DNA of 64,000 nucleotides, from assembly GCF_000702445.1 (NCBI RefSeq), contig NZ_JNIF01000004.1, forward strand, positions 124,001-188,000, given 5' to 3'. The notes under the pieces are model-generated. The model did not search any database. It was given only the letters and a program-made list of their open reading frames with translations, and had not been told where the DNA came from. Positions within the stretch are counted from its first letter, which is position 1; the number at the start of each line of letters is the position of its first letter. Both the position numbers and the translations under genes were made by a program. Source of the stretch: Bryobacter aggregatus MPL3. GTDB taxonomy: Bacteria > Acidobacteriota > Terriglobia > Bryobacterales > Bryobacteraceae. Positions 17,453 through 24,830 of the stretch are shown here, piece by piece.

Positions 17453-18262
17453 ATGCAAAGATTTCTTCTGGCGCTGTTGCTTTCACTGCCTGCGCTGTCT
17501 GCCGCCGAGCCGATCATCCGGGATGTTGTGTTTCCCGGGGCGAAGGGCAAATCGATTCCAGCCTATCTCGTGATCCCTGGTACGCGCGTCAACGGGGGAG
17601 CGGCCATCCTCTTTGTCCATTGGCTGGAAAGCCGCAGCCCTGACTCCAACCGCTCTCAGTTCCTCTCGCAAGCCTTCGATCTTGCGAGGGATGGAGTGAC
17701 GAGCCTGCTTCCGGCCACTTTGTGGTCAGATCCGAAATGGTTTGAGCAACGGGATCCGGAACAGGACTATGACAAGAGTCTGGAGCAGGTGGCCGATCTT
17801 GGGAAGGCTCTCGATTATCTGCTTGCGCAGCCGGGAGTGGATCCGAACCGGGTTGCCTATGTCGGGCATGATTTTGGAATGATGTACGGTCTGCTGCTGA
17901 GCCAAACAGACAAGCGGCCCTGTGCCTGGGCTCTCCAGGCTGGTACCACTGCTTTTGAAGACTGGTATCTGTTGGGTCGCCGGACGCTCTCTGAGGCGGA
18001 CAAACAGAAGGTGCGCGACCGGCTCCAGCCTCTTGCGCCGCTTCGTTTCATCGGGAACCTCGATCGTCCGGTGTTCTTGCAGTTTGGAGTACGAGATCCT
18101 TATGTTCCGAGAGCGCGCACCGAAGCGTTATGGAACGCCGCGCGCGAGCCCAAGAAGCTGGTGTATTACGAAGCAGGCCATGGTCTCAATGAAGAAGCGA
18201 TTCGGGATCGCGTGGCTTGGCTGCGGGAAGTCCTCGGGCTCAAGCGCGCAGATAGTGATTGA
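17453..18262 (+). CDS. Secreted dienelactone-hydrolase-like alpha/beta hydrolase with Asp at the nucleophile position
   Basis: 269 residues with a signal peptide ([15 protein letters not shown]). The alpha/beta-hydrolase fold has a nucleophile elbow reading G-H-D-F-G, so the usual Ser or Cys is replaced by D140. Asp at this position is seen in haloalkane dehalogenases and epoxide hydrolases. Candidate acid D215 (FGVRDPYV) and histidine H243 (EAGHGLN) complete a triad. Start ATG 17453 has GAGG 8 nt upstream. The 3' end overlaps a convergent dienelactone hydrolase by 23 bp. Activity is uncertain; it could also be catalytically different or inactive. Confidence 0.75.
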   Translation: MQRFLLALLLSLPALSAAEPIIRDVVFPGAKGKSIPAYLVIPGTRVNGGAAILFVHWLESRSPDSNRSQFLSQAFDLARDGVTSLLPATLWSDPKWFEQRDPEQDYDKSLEQVADLGKALDYLLAQPGVDPNRVAYVGHDFGMMYGLLLSQTDKRPCAWALQAGTTAFEDWYLLGRRTLSEADKQKVRDRLQPLAPLRFIGNLDRPVFLQFGVRDPYVPRARTEALWNAAREPKKLVYYEAGHGLNEEAIRDRVAWLREVLGLKRADSD

Positions 18263-19133
18263 AGAAATCGAGCGTCCGCGTCCAGGCGAGCTTGGCGGCG
18301 GCTTCGTCATAGCGCGGAGTCGTGTCGTTATGGAAGCCATGATTGGCTCCCTCATACATGTACTCGGTGTAGGTGATGTGATTCGCCTTCAAGGCTTCTT
18401 CGTAGGCTGGCCAGCCCATGTTCAAGCGGGTGTCGAGGCTCGCGTAGTGAATCAAGAGAGGCGCTTTGATCTTGGGCACATCTTCCGCCTTGGGCTGCCC
18501 CCCATAGAAGGGTACTGCCGCGGCAAGGTCCGCACCCATGCGCACCGCGAGGGTATTGGAGATGCCACCGCCAAAGCAAAAGCCGACGGCGCCCACTTTG
18601 CCATTGCCATCAGGCCGGGCTTTGAGCCAGCGTGCCGCGGCGATAAAGTCTTCGGTCATCTTCGCGCGATCGACGGTGCCAAAGAGTTTGCCTCCCTTTT
18701 CGTCATCGCCTGGATAGCCGCCTACGCTGGTCAACCCGTCGGGAGCGAGCGCGATAAAGTTCGCTGTCGCCAGACGGCGTGCAACATCTTCGATATAAGG
18801 ATTCAGGCCGCGGTTCTCATGAATCACTAACACGGTGGGCAGCTTGCCGCTGGCCTTGGCGGGCCGCGCCAGATAACCTTTGATGTTGCCATTGCCTTGT
18901 GGCGATTCAATGGTGACATACGCGGTATTGATCCGGCTATCGTCCTTGGGCACTTGCTGCGCCCAGGCATAGTTGGGCCGGAGGCTCTCAAAGAGCATGG
19001 CCGCCGTCACGCCACCGACGGCAAACTTCTGCGCGCCCTCGAGAAAATCACGCCGCTCGATGTCGCCGTGAACATAGCGATCAAACAGATTCAACAGCTC
19101 TTGTGGGAATTCTGATGCCTTCTTGCGATCCAT
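18240..19133 (-). CDS. Dienelactone hydrolase family protein
   Basis: 297 residues. An N-terminal [16 protein letters not shown] stretch looks like a twin-arginine export signal. The hydrolase domain has the family Cys nucleophile in GFCFGGG (C186), the conserved VIHENRGL glutamate loop near 106, an aspartate in YASLDTRLN and a histidine in GANHGFHND. Dienelactone hydrolases open cyclic esters in aromatic degradation, but many exported members have unknown substrates. Expressed separately from its convergent neighbour; MoxR lies 20 bp beyond its start. Confidence 0.88.
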   Translation of the reverse strand: MDRKKASEFPQELLNLFDRYVHGDIERRDFLEGAQKFAVGGVTAAMLFESLRPNYAWAQQVPKDDSRINTAYVTIESPQGNGNIKGYLARPAKASGKLPTVLVIHENRGLNPYIEDVARRLATANFIALAPDGLTSVGGYPGDDEKGGKLFGTVDRAKMTEDFIAAARWLKARPDGNGKVGAVGFCFGGGISNTLAVRMGADLAAAVPFYGGQPKAEDVPKIKAPLLIHYASLDTRLNMGWPAYEEALKANHITYTEYMYEGANHGFHNDTTPRYDEAAAKLAWTRTLDFFNHYLRA

Positions 19134-19153
19134 GTTCCAACAAGCATAACGCT

Positions 19154-20098
19154 TCAGAGAGGAACGTCAACCGTCTCGAGAATGCGCTCAATCACCCGGC
19201 GCGCGCTGTCGGAATGCCGGTGTCCAAAACTCGCCTGCGCGGATAACCGCAGCCGGTGGGAGAATACTGGAACGGCCAATTGCTTGATGTCGTCGGGCAC
19301 CAAAAAGTCTCGTCCATCGAGCAATGCGCTGGCTTGTGCTGCGCGGTAGAGCGCCTGTCCGCCACGTGGACTTACTCCGAGCGTCACCCCGTCGTGGTGT
19401 CGGCTCTTTTCGACAATTGCCAGAAGATAGCTGACCAGATCGGCATCGGCATGCACTGCTTCGACGTCTTTCTGGAGCGTTCGTAATTCAGTTGAATTCA
19501 GGAGTGGCGCCAGCTTCTGGGGCTTGATGCTTTCTCCGCGGAGGATCGCTCTCTCCTGGTCGGCCTTCGGATAGCCGATCTCGATTCGCATCAGAAAACG
19601 ATCGAGCTGGCTCTCGGGCAGGGCATAAGTCCCTTGTTGCTCGGTGGGGTTCTGGGTGGCAATCACCATGAACGGGTCGGGGAGGGGCATGGTTTGTCCA
19701 TCGACAGAAACCTGACCCTCGCTCATCGCCTCGAGCAATGCACTTTGCGTTTTTGGGGTGGCGCGGTTGATCTCGTCGGCGAGCAGAAAATTTGCGAAGA
19801 CCGGCCCGGGACGAAACTCAAAGTCCTGAAACTGCGGTCGATAGATGGAGACGCCGGTGATGTCGCCGGGCAAGAGGTCTGAGGTGCATTGCAGACGCCG
19901 GAAGCTCGCGTCCACCAGCCGGGCTAGCGATTCGGCAAGCGTTGTCTTTCCAACGCCCGGGACGTCTTCGATCAGAAGGTGTCCCCGTGCGATCAGACAG
20001 ACCAGGGTCTGCCGCACTGCCTCTTCTTTCCCGAGGAGTACATGCTCCAGCGCACCTTTCAAGTCTGCCAGGACTCCGTGATGGGCCAACTGCTTCAT
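19154..20098 (-). CDS. MoxR-family AAA+ ATPase
   Basis: 314 residues. Walker A is GVGKTT at 48-53 (in [17 protein letters not shown]), Walker B is LLADEINRA near 108, and the MoxR sensor region is [20 protein letters not shown]. MoxR ATPases act as chaperones or cofactor inserters, usually with DUF58 and von Willebrand A partners. Here only a DUF4350-like membrane protein is adjacent (27 bp upstream), and DUF58 is missing from the window. Function is therefore only generic. Confidence 0.93.
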   Translation of the reverse strand: MKQLAHHGVLADLKGALEHVLLGKEEAVRQTLVCLIARGHLLIEDVPGVGKTTLAESLARLVDASFRRLQCTSDLLPGDITGVSIYRPQFQDFEFRPGPVFANFLLADEINRATPKTQSALLEAMSEGQVSVDGQTMPLPDPFMVIATQNPTEQQGTYALPESQLDRFLMRIEIGYPKADQERAILRGESIKPQKLAPLLNSTELRTLQKDVEAVHADADLVSYLLAIVEKSRHHDGVTLGVSPRGGQALYRAAQASALLDGRDFLVPDDIKQLAVPVFSHRLRLSAQASFGHRHSDSARRVIERILETVDVPL

Positions 20099-20125
20099 GC
20101 CGATGATCCCAACTTAGCACGCGGT

Positions 20126-21007
20126 CTAGCGTGTCCCCTCGCTCAGCCAGAACATCAAATTCCGGACAAATCGCAAGTTGTCGCAATCATTCTGATTCAT
20201 TCCGATGGGTATCCTCTTGGCTCCCTCTCCCGCGAAGCGAGCACTGGCAAGGCCGGGGTCTCCCAATACCACCACGCGGCCTTGTCCGTAGTCAGACGCC
20301 ACCGCCAGCACCTGATTCCTCTCTACCCGCAGCAAAGGAGTGCTCCCGGCCGGGCCCGTCAACCATTGACCGCCGGAACTCGCCACACATTTCACCTCCC
20401 GTGTGATCGCATGCTTGCCCAGCATTCCTGCCACTGGGGTGAAGCGCGGAGGAATGCGGTCCTGTGCGGGGTCTGGGTTCATGCCGATTCCAAACTGCGA
20501 CGCGAGTTGTTGCGATGCTTCCGCGGAGTTGGGATCAATGATGAGCAACAGCCGGCCGCCGCTCTGTACATACTGTTTGGCGGCATCGATCTCACCACTT
20601 CCGAAAGGGTTCTGTTGTTCAATCGGTGGCGCTGGCAACCGGAGATCCGCCGCCAGTTGCCGGAAACTGCCTGACCATCCGAGCGGACGCACGACGACCA
20701 GAACCTGAAAGCGCCGCAGTCCTGACAGTCGCCATTCTTCTGTATAGCTCGCGACGGAATAGCCATCGTCGGCGAGTAACTTGGCAAAGGGCTGGTAGCT
20801 CCCTTCCGCGGTTGCGCCATTCCAATGCGCCGCGTCGATGGCGACACGTGGCTTCTTTTGCGGCCAGGCTTTGGCTCCAATGCGGGGACGCCATTTCGCA
20901 TCGAAGTCCTCAGTGGGCAGCAGCATCAGAAGCAACCCAAAGGTGAAGCAGCCTGCGCCCACCAGGAGCACACGCCGATAGAATCGTTCTTGCCGGGAGA
21001 ATTGCAA
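20126..21007 (-). CDS. DUF4350-like membrane-anchored protein
   Basis: 293 residues with one N-terminal transmembrane helix (VLLVGAGCFTFGLLLMLL) and a large extracytoplasmic domain. The DUF4350-like part contains HWNGATAEGSYQPFAKLLADDG, FQVLVVVRPL, a YVQSGGRLLLIIDP segment typical of the GATase-like fold, and GRVVVLGDPGLAS. DUF4350 proteins are commonly encoded next to moxR and are thought to take part in the same envelope system; that supports the call. Function unknown. Divergent from the ABC transporter operon across 78 bp. Confidence 0.75.
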   Translation of the reverse strand: MQFSRQERFYRRVLLVGAGCFTFGLLLMLLPTEDFDAKWRPRIGAKAWPQKKPRVAIDAAHWNGATAEGSYQPFAKLLADDGYSVASYTEEWRLSGLRRFQVLVVVRPLGWSGSFRQLAADLRLPAPPIEQQNPFGSGEIDAAKQYVQSGGRLLLIIDPNSAEASQQLASQFGIGMNPDPAQDRIPPRFTPVAGMLGKHAITREVKCVASSGGQWLTGPAGSTPLLRVERNQVLAVASDYGQGRVVVLGDPGLASARFAGEGAKRIPIGMNQNDCDNLRFVRNLMFWLSEGTR

Positions 21008-21085
21008 TGCCCATTCGACTGCGGCTTTCCCGCAATTGTTCCCTGGATACGGAACTTTTATGACAGTGTTTCGGTCTAAGCCCGC

Positions 21086-21853
21086 ATGCTTGAGGCGATT
21101 GCACTCACCAAGCGCTACCGTGGGATCACGGCGCTCGACTCCGCCAGCTTTCGCATCTTACCGGGACAGATTCTCGGCTATCTGGGGCCAAATGGATCTG
21201 GGAAAAGTACAACCGTCAAGATCCTCACCGGACTGATCGACCCGAGTTCCGGCACGCTTCATCTCGATGGCAAGCCCGTTCTGGGCAACTGGCAAGATTA
21301 TAAATCGAGACTCGGCTATGTTCCCGAGGAACCCTATCTGTATGCGCACCTGACGGGCAAAGAGTATCTGGAGCTCTGTGGGCGGCTCCGCGGGATTGAG
21401 GAAGGACTCCTTGCCGAAAAGTCTTCCCGGCTCTTGCGTCTGCTCGAGATGTGGGAGGCACGCGATGGCCTGTTGTCGTCGTACTCGAAAGGAATGCGCC
21501 AGCGGATTCTGATTCTTGCCGCGATGCTGCATGATCCTGATCTGTTGATTCTGGACGAGCCATTCTCCGGTCTCGACATCAACACCGCGCTCCTCTTCCG
21601 GCGGCTGATGCAGGCCCTGGCCTGGAGCGGCAAGATGATCTTCTTTTCAACCCATGTGTTTGAGGTGGTCGAGAAGCTTTGCACCGACGTCATCATCCTG
21701 TATCAGGGGCAGATTGTTGCGCATGACAAGGTCGAACGTCTGCGTGAAATCGCGCAGCAGGGCAGTCTCGAAGATGTCTTTCGCCAACTCACACGGCAGC
21801 CCGATCTGGATGCGGTGGCCCGGGAAGCGATCGAAGTGATGTCCCTCCGCTGA
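21086..21853 (+). CDS. ABC transporter ATP-binding protein
   Basis: 255 residues. Walker A GPNGSGKST at 34-42, signature SYSKGMRQR near 134, Walker B LLILDEPFSGLD near 155 and an H-loop STHVFE near 190. The layout is of the ABC-2 exporter type (similar to CcmA/NatA). It is followed at 5 bp by a dedicated membrane subunit, so the pair makes a two-gene exporter. Substrate unknown. Confidence 0.93.
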   Translation: MLEAIALTKRYRGITALDSASFRILPGQILGYLGPNGSGKSTTVKILTGLIDPSSGTLHLDGKPVLGNWQDYKSRLGYVPEEPYLYAHLTGKEYLELCGRLRGIEEGLLAEKSSRLLRLLEMWEARDGLLSSYSKGMRQRILILAAMLHDPDLLILDEPFSGLDINTALLFRRLMQALAWSGKMIFFSTHVFEVVEKLCTDVIILYQGQIVAHDKVERLREIAQQGSLEDVFRQLTRQPDLDAVAREAIEVMSLR

Positions 21854-21858
21854 ATGCC

Positions 21859-23436
21859 ATGAAAATCTGGGGCCATCTGGTCAAACTCTTCTGGGATCGT
21901 TTCTTTGCGAGCGACTGGTCGACTAGCGCTGACGGCCTGCGCTTTCTTCTCATTTCAACCGGCAGCCTTCTCGCCGGCTTTCAAGTGCTTCTGGTGCAAA
22001 AGATGTTTCGCCAGTACTTTGAGCTCAATCTCCTGCCTTCCCGTCTTCCCTATGAAATTGCCGCGGCTGCGGATCGCGGCTTCCTCCTGGTCTTTGTCGC
22101 TTTCATCGCGGCGATTCTCTGCGTACTCCGTTGGAGAAGCCTCTATCCTGATGCAACGGATCTTTATGTTCTGAGTCCGATGCCTGTGCCTCCGGCCGCC
22201 ATCTATTCGGCGCGTCTGGCGAGCGTGACACTCTGTATTGGCGCTTTCGTGGTTGGCGTCTCAGCGGCTTGGGCGATCACGGTGCCTCCGGTTCAGATGG
22301 GGCATCATTCCGAGCATTGGTTTGTTGTCGATGCGCTTCTGATGTTTCTTGCCTGTGTGCTGGCGGGGATGACGATCCTGTTCTTTCTCGTTGCGCTGGA
22401 GGGCTTGCTGCAGCTTCTTCTGGGCCGTTGGCATCGCAGGGTCTCGGGCTGGATTCAGAATCTGCTGCTCGCGTTGCTCATCATCGGCTTTCCACAGATC
22501 TTTCGGATTCTCTCGCGCGGAGCCTGGATTCACGGCCATGCCGGCTATCGTTGGGATGTTTTTGCCGCGCTTCTCTTTGTGCCATTTTTGCTTAGCCTCG
22601 GTGCAGCGAGCACTCTTTATGGCCTCAGCTATTTGCGCCGGGGACAGCTTCTTGAAGGAACAGGCACACCCTCCAGCCCCATGGCGGCGAAGCTCCTGCG
22701 TCTGGTGGCCGGCAGGCGGGCCAGTGCTGGTTTATTCCATTTCCTATGCTTCACGCTGTCCCGCAGCGCGATGCACAAGACGCTTCTTTCCGCCTGGCTG
22801 GCTCTCACCGCGATGATCGTTATTTATGAGATTTCCTCGGGCGATCCGCAAGACCGGAAAGTGCTGATGTTCATCACTCTAGCCACGGCCTTTTGGACAC
22901 TCAACGGCCTGGTTCACGTATTCGAGATTCCAGTGGAGATCGGAGCAAATTGGGTCTTCCGTATCCTGCCGGCGCCGCAACTGGAGGATGCCAATTGGGT
23001 GGCGCTGCAGCGTTTTTTGCTTCGCATTCTGGCATCGCTGCTCATCCTGGCAGTAGGGATTGCAAATTGGCGTTTTCATACAGAATCGATGGCGCTGCGC
23101 TTCACTGTCTTGGAGGCTCTTGCGATTCTCTGTCTTGTGGAAGTTCTTCTGTCCAGAATCGACTTCATTCCTTTCACCGCTGGCTATGCACCTGGACAGC
23201 GTCCGGCGATTCAAACAGTGTGTGTCTATCTGGGCTCCTTCTTGGGCTTTTCTGTGCTTGGAGTGGTCAGCCTGGCCACTTCGAGCTCCTGGGCCTTGTC
23301 CTTCCTCTGGATGGGGTTGTTGCTCGTGCTTTGGTCGCGGCTGGCAACGATGCGGGTGAGGCGATGGGAGTCCACGGCTTTGCGTTTTGGAGACGGCGCA
23401 CAGCCTGAGATCCAGACAATCGATCTCAATAAGTGA
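21859..23436 (+). CDS. ABC transporter membrane protein
   Basis: 525 residues with about ten to twelve hydrophobic helices. The N-terminal helix bundle includes FLLISTGSLLAGFQVLLV and later LLVFVAFIAAILCVLRW. No standard permease signature is seen beyond hydrophobicity, so assignment rests on tight linkage (5 bp) to the ATPase and the ABC-2-like architecture. The start ATG lacks a strong ribosome site and probably depends on coupling to the upstream gene. Substrate unknown; heme, drug or polysaccharide export cannot be distinguished. Confidence 0.8.
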   Translation: MKIWGHLVKLFWDRFFASDWSTSADGLRFLLISTGSLLAGFQVLLVQKMFRQYFELNLLPSRLPYEIAAAADRGFLLVFVAFIAAILCVLRWRSLYPDATDLYVLSPMPVPPAAIYSARLASVTLCIGAFVVGVSAAWAITVPPVQMGHHSEHWFVVDALLMFLACVLAGMTILFFLVALEGLLQLLLGRWHRRVSGWIQNLLLALLIIGFPQIFRILSRGAWIHGHAGYRWDVFAALLFVPFLLSLGAASTLYGLSYLRRGQLLEGTGTPSSPMAAKLLRLVAGRRASAGLFHFLCFTLSRSAMHKTLLSAWLALTAMIVIYEISSGDPQDRKVLMFITLATAFWTLNGLVHVFEIPVEIGANWVFRILPAPQLEDANWVALQRFLLRILASLLILAVGIANWRFHTESMALRFTVLEALAILCLVEVLLSRIDFIPFTAGYAPGQRPAIQTVCVYLGSFLGFSVLGVVSLATSSSWALSFLWMGLLLVLWSRLATMRVRRWESTALRFGDGAQPEIQTIDLNK

Positions 23437-23482
23437 GAGAATTACATTGCCGAAAGGTACATCAACGGTCAAGGAGGATGAA

Positions 23483-23881
23483 ATGGACTTGTTGGAAGGG
23501 CTCAAGCTCAAATACCAAAGTGTTCTGAACGTGGTGAAGTCGAAAGGTGTTGTTCTCTCAAACTTACATGTTGAGGGCGACAAACTCTTCATCAAAGGCG
23601 CGGCGCCGAGTGAAGACATCAAGAATGACGTCTGGAATGCAATCAAAGCTGTCAATAGCGATTGGTCCAATGAAGTCATGTGCGATATCAGCGTCGATAC
23701 GTCGCTGCCGCAACCAACTCGCACTTATACTGTGGTGGCTGGGGACAGCCTCTGGAAAATTGCCAATCAATTTTACGGAAATGGGGCACAGTATCCGAAG
23801 ATCATTCAGGGAAATCCATCGAGCCTCAAGGACGAGAAGAGCGTTATCCATCCCGGTGACGTGCTCGTGATTCCTGACTAA
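23483..23881 (+). CDS. BON-like plus LysM domain protein
   Basis: 132 residues starting at ATG 23483 behind AGGAGG. Residues 10-72 look like a divergent BON domain (VLSNLHVEGDKLFIKGAAPS, then VWNAIKAVN). Residues 81-131 are a LysM domain (YTVVAGDSLWKIANQFYGN ... VIHPGDVLVIPD). This resembles the E. coli YgaU/Kbp architecture, a cytoplasmic potassium-binding protein. No signal peptide is present, consistent with a cytoplasmic location. The gene is followed by a strong intrinsic terminator at 23906-23933. Confidence 0.88.
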   Translation: MDLLEGLKLKYQSVLNVVKSKGVVLSNLHVEGDKLFIKGAAPSEDIKNDVWNAIKAVNSDWSNEVMCDISVDTSLPQPTRTYTVVAGDSLWKIANQFYGNGAQYPKIIQGNPSSLKDEKSVIHPGDVLVIPD

Positions 23882-23905
23882 GTACGAGATCGAGTTTTCG
23901 ATGCG

Positions 23906-23933
23906 GCCCGCGCCATTTGGTGCGGGCTTTTTT
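23906..23933 (+). terminator. Intrinsic terminator after the BON-LysM gene
   Basis: A nine- to ten-pair hairpin (GCCCGCGCC / GGTGCGGGC, one G-T wobble) with a short loop is followed directly by six T residues. It starts 25 bp after the stop codon. Confidence 0.88.
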
Positions 23934-23972
23934 GTGATCTGATTTCTCAACGCCTTGCGCGTATCTCAGAGT

Positions 23973-24437
23973 ATGAAGTTTGCAATTCTACTCACCCTTG
24001 CTTCCCTTGCCTTTGCGGAAGATCGCGCCTTTCTAGGCCGCTGGTCCACCGGCAGTGTCTCCACCGTCCAGTACAAGAACAGTGTCACTGGTGTTGCCGC
24101 GCCAGCCACCGGCAACCGCTTTTCCTGGGAATTCCGTGCTGACGGCACCTACAACTTCACAGGTCTGATGCAATCGACATTCTACAGTTGCACCACAAGT
24201 ACCTTCATGAATGAGAGTGGCACCTATGAGCTTTCGGGCGATGTGATTTCGGTGAAGCCTGAGAAGAACCCCTACCAGATGCGCTATTCCTGCTCCCCGT
24301 CCAGTGACAATGAGAAGCCAGGCAAGCTCATTCCGAAGTCCTACCGGGTGCGGGTTCTCAGCGATTCCTCTGGGCAGAAGCTTGAATTGATCTCTACGGT
24401 GGACAACGCCAGTCAAATCTTTCGCAAGGATCGTTAG
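23973..24437 (+). CDS. Secreted hypothetical protein (lipocalin-like beta-rich)
   Basis: 154 residues with a clear signal peptide (MKFAILLTLASLAFA) at ATG 23973. The mature part is beta-rich, with FLGRWSTGS near its start, FSWEFRADGTYNFTG, and a SGTYELSGDVISVKPE segment. This resembles small extracytoplasmic lipocalin-like domains that begin with a G-x-W motif. Two cysteines (YSC and RYSC) may form a disulfide. No specific function can be named. It is preceded by a terminator and followed by the PadR promoter, so it is monocistronic. Confidence 0.72.
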   Translation: MKFAILLTLASLAFAEDRAFLGRWSTGSVSTVQYKNSVTGVAAPATGNRFSWEFRADGTYNFTGLMQSTFYSCTTSTFMNESGTYELSGDVISVKPEKNPYQMRYSCSPSSDNEKPGKLIPKSYRVRVLSDSSGQKLELISTVDNASQIFRKDR

Positions 24438-24444
24438 GCACGAT

Positions 24445-24490
24445 TTGCCATCCCCTCAGTAACTGATATATGCTGTTGTCAGTTACTGAG
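24445..24490 (+). promoter_or_regulatory. padR-ADOP promoter with paired 11-bp operator
   Basis: A -35 TTGCCA (24445-24450) and a -10 TATATG/TATGCT (24467-24474) are spaced 16-18 bp. Flanking the -10 are TCAGTAACTGA (24456-24466) and TCAGTTACTGA (24479-24489), each near-palindromic. Together they form a perfect 12-bp inverted repeat (arms 24455-24466 and 24479-24490) with a 12-nt spacer. The centre-to-centre distance is 23 bp, about two helical turns. The position fits autorepression by the adjacent PadR protein; binding is inferred. Confidence 0.7.
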
Positions 24491-24500
24491 AGGAACGATC

Positions 24501-24830
24501 TTGAGCCGACCCACTGACCTTGTACAAGGCACCCTCGACCTTCTGATTCTGAAGGTGATTGCCCTCGAACCGATGCATGGCTGGGCGATCGCCCAGCGCA
24601 TCCACCAGATTTCCGGCGAAGTGCTCCAGGTGGGGCAGGGAGCACTCTATCCAGCGCTGCACAAGCTCGAGCAGAATGGCTGGATCAGCGCCGAGTGGGC
24701 GCAAAGCGAGAACAATCGCCGGGCCAAGTACTACACGCTCACCCTGGATGGGCGCTCTGCTCTCGATCAGGAAACAGCCCAGTGGGAGCGTCTTTCCACT
24801 GCAATCACGCAAGTGGTGAGGACAGTCTGA
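24501..24830 (+). CDS. PadR-family transcriptional regulator
   Basis: 109-residue winged-helix repressor. The PadR core is obvious: GTLDLLILKVIALEPMHGWAIAQRI, then LYPALHKLEQNGWISAEW and KYYTLTLDGR. Start is TTG 24501 with AGGA 6 nt upstream. It overlaps the permease gene by 1 bp (TGATG), so the two are translationally coupled. This PadR-plus-ADOP pair is highly amplified in Acidobacteria and presumably lets the permease gene be repressed by its own regulator; the effector is unknown. Confidence 0.95.
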   Translation: MSRPTDLVQGTLDLLILKVIALEPMHGWAIAQRIHQISGEVLQVGQGALYPALHKLEQNGWISAEWAQSENNRRAKYYTLTLDGRSALDQETAQWERLSTAITQVVRTV

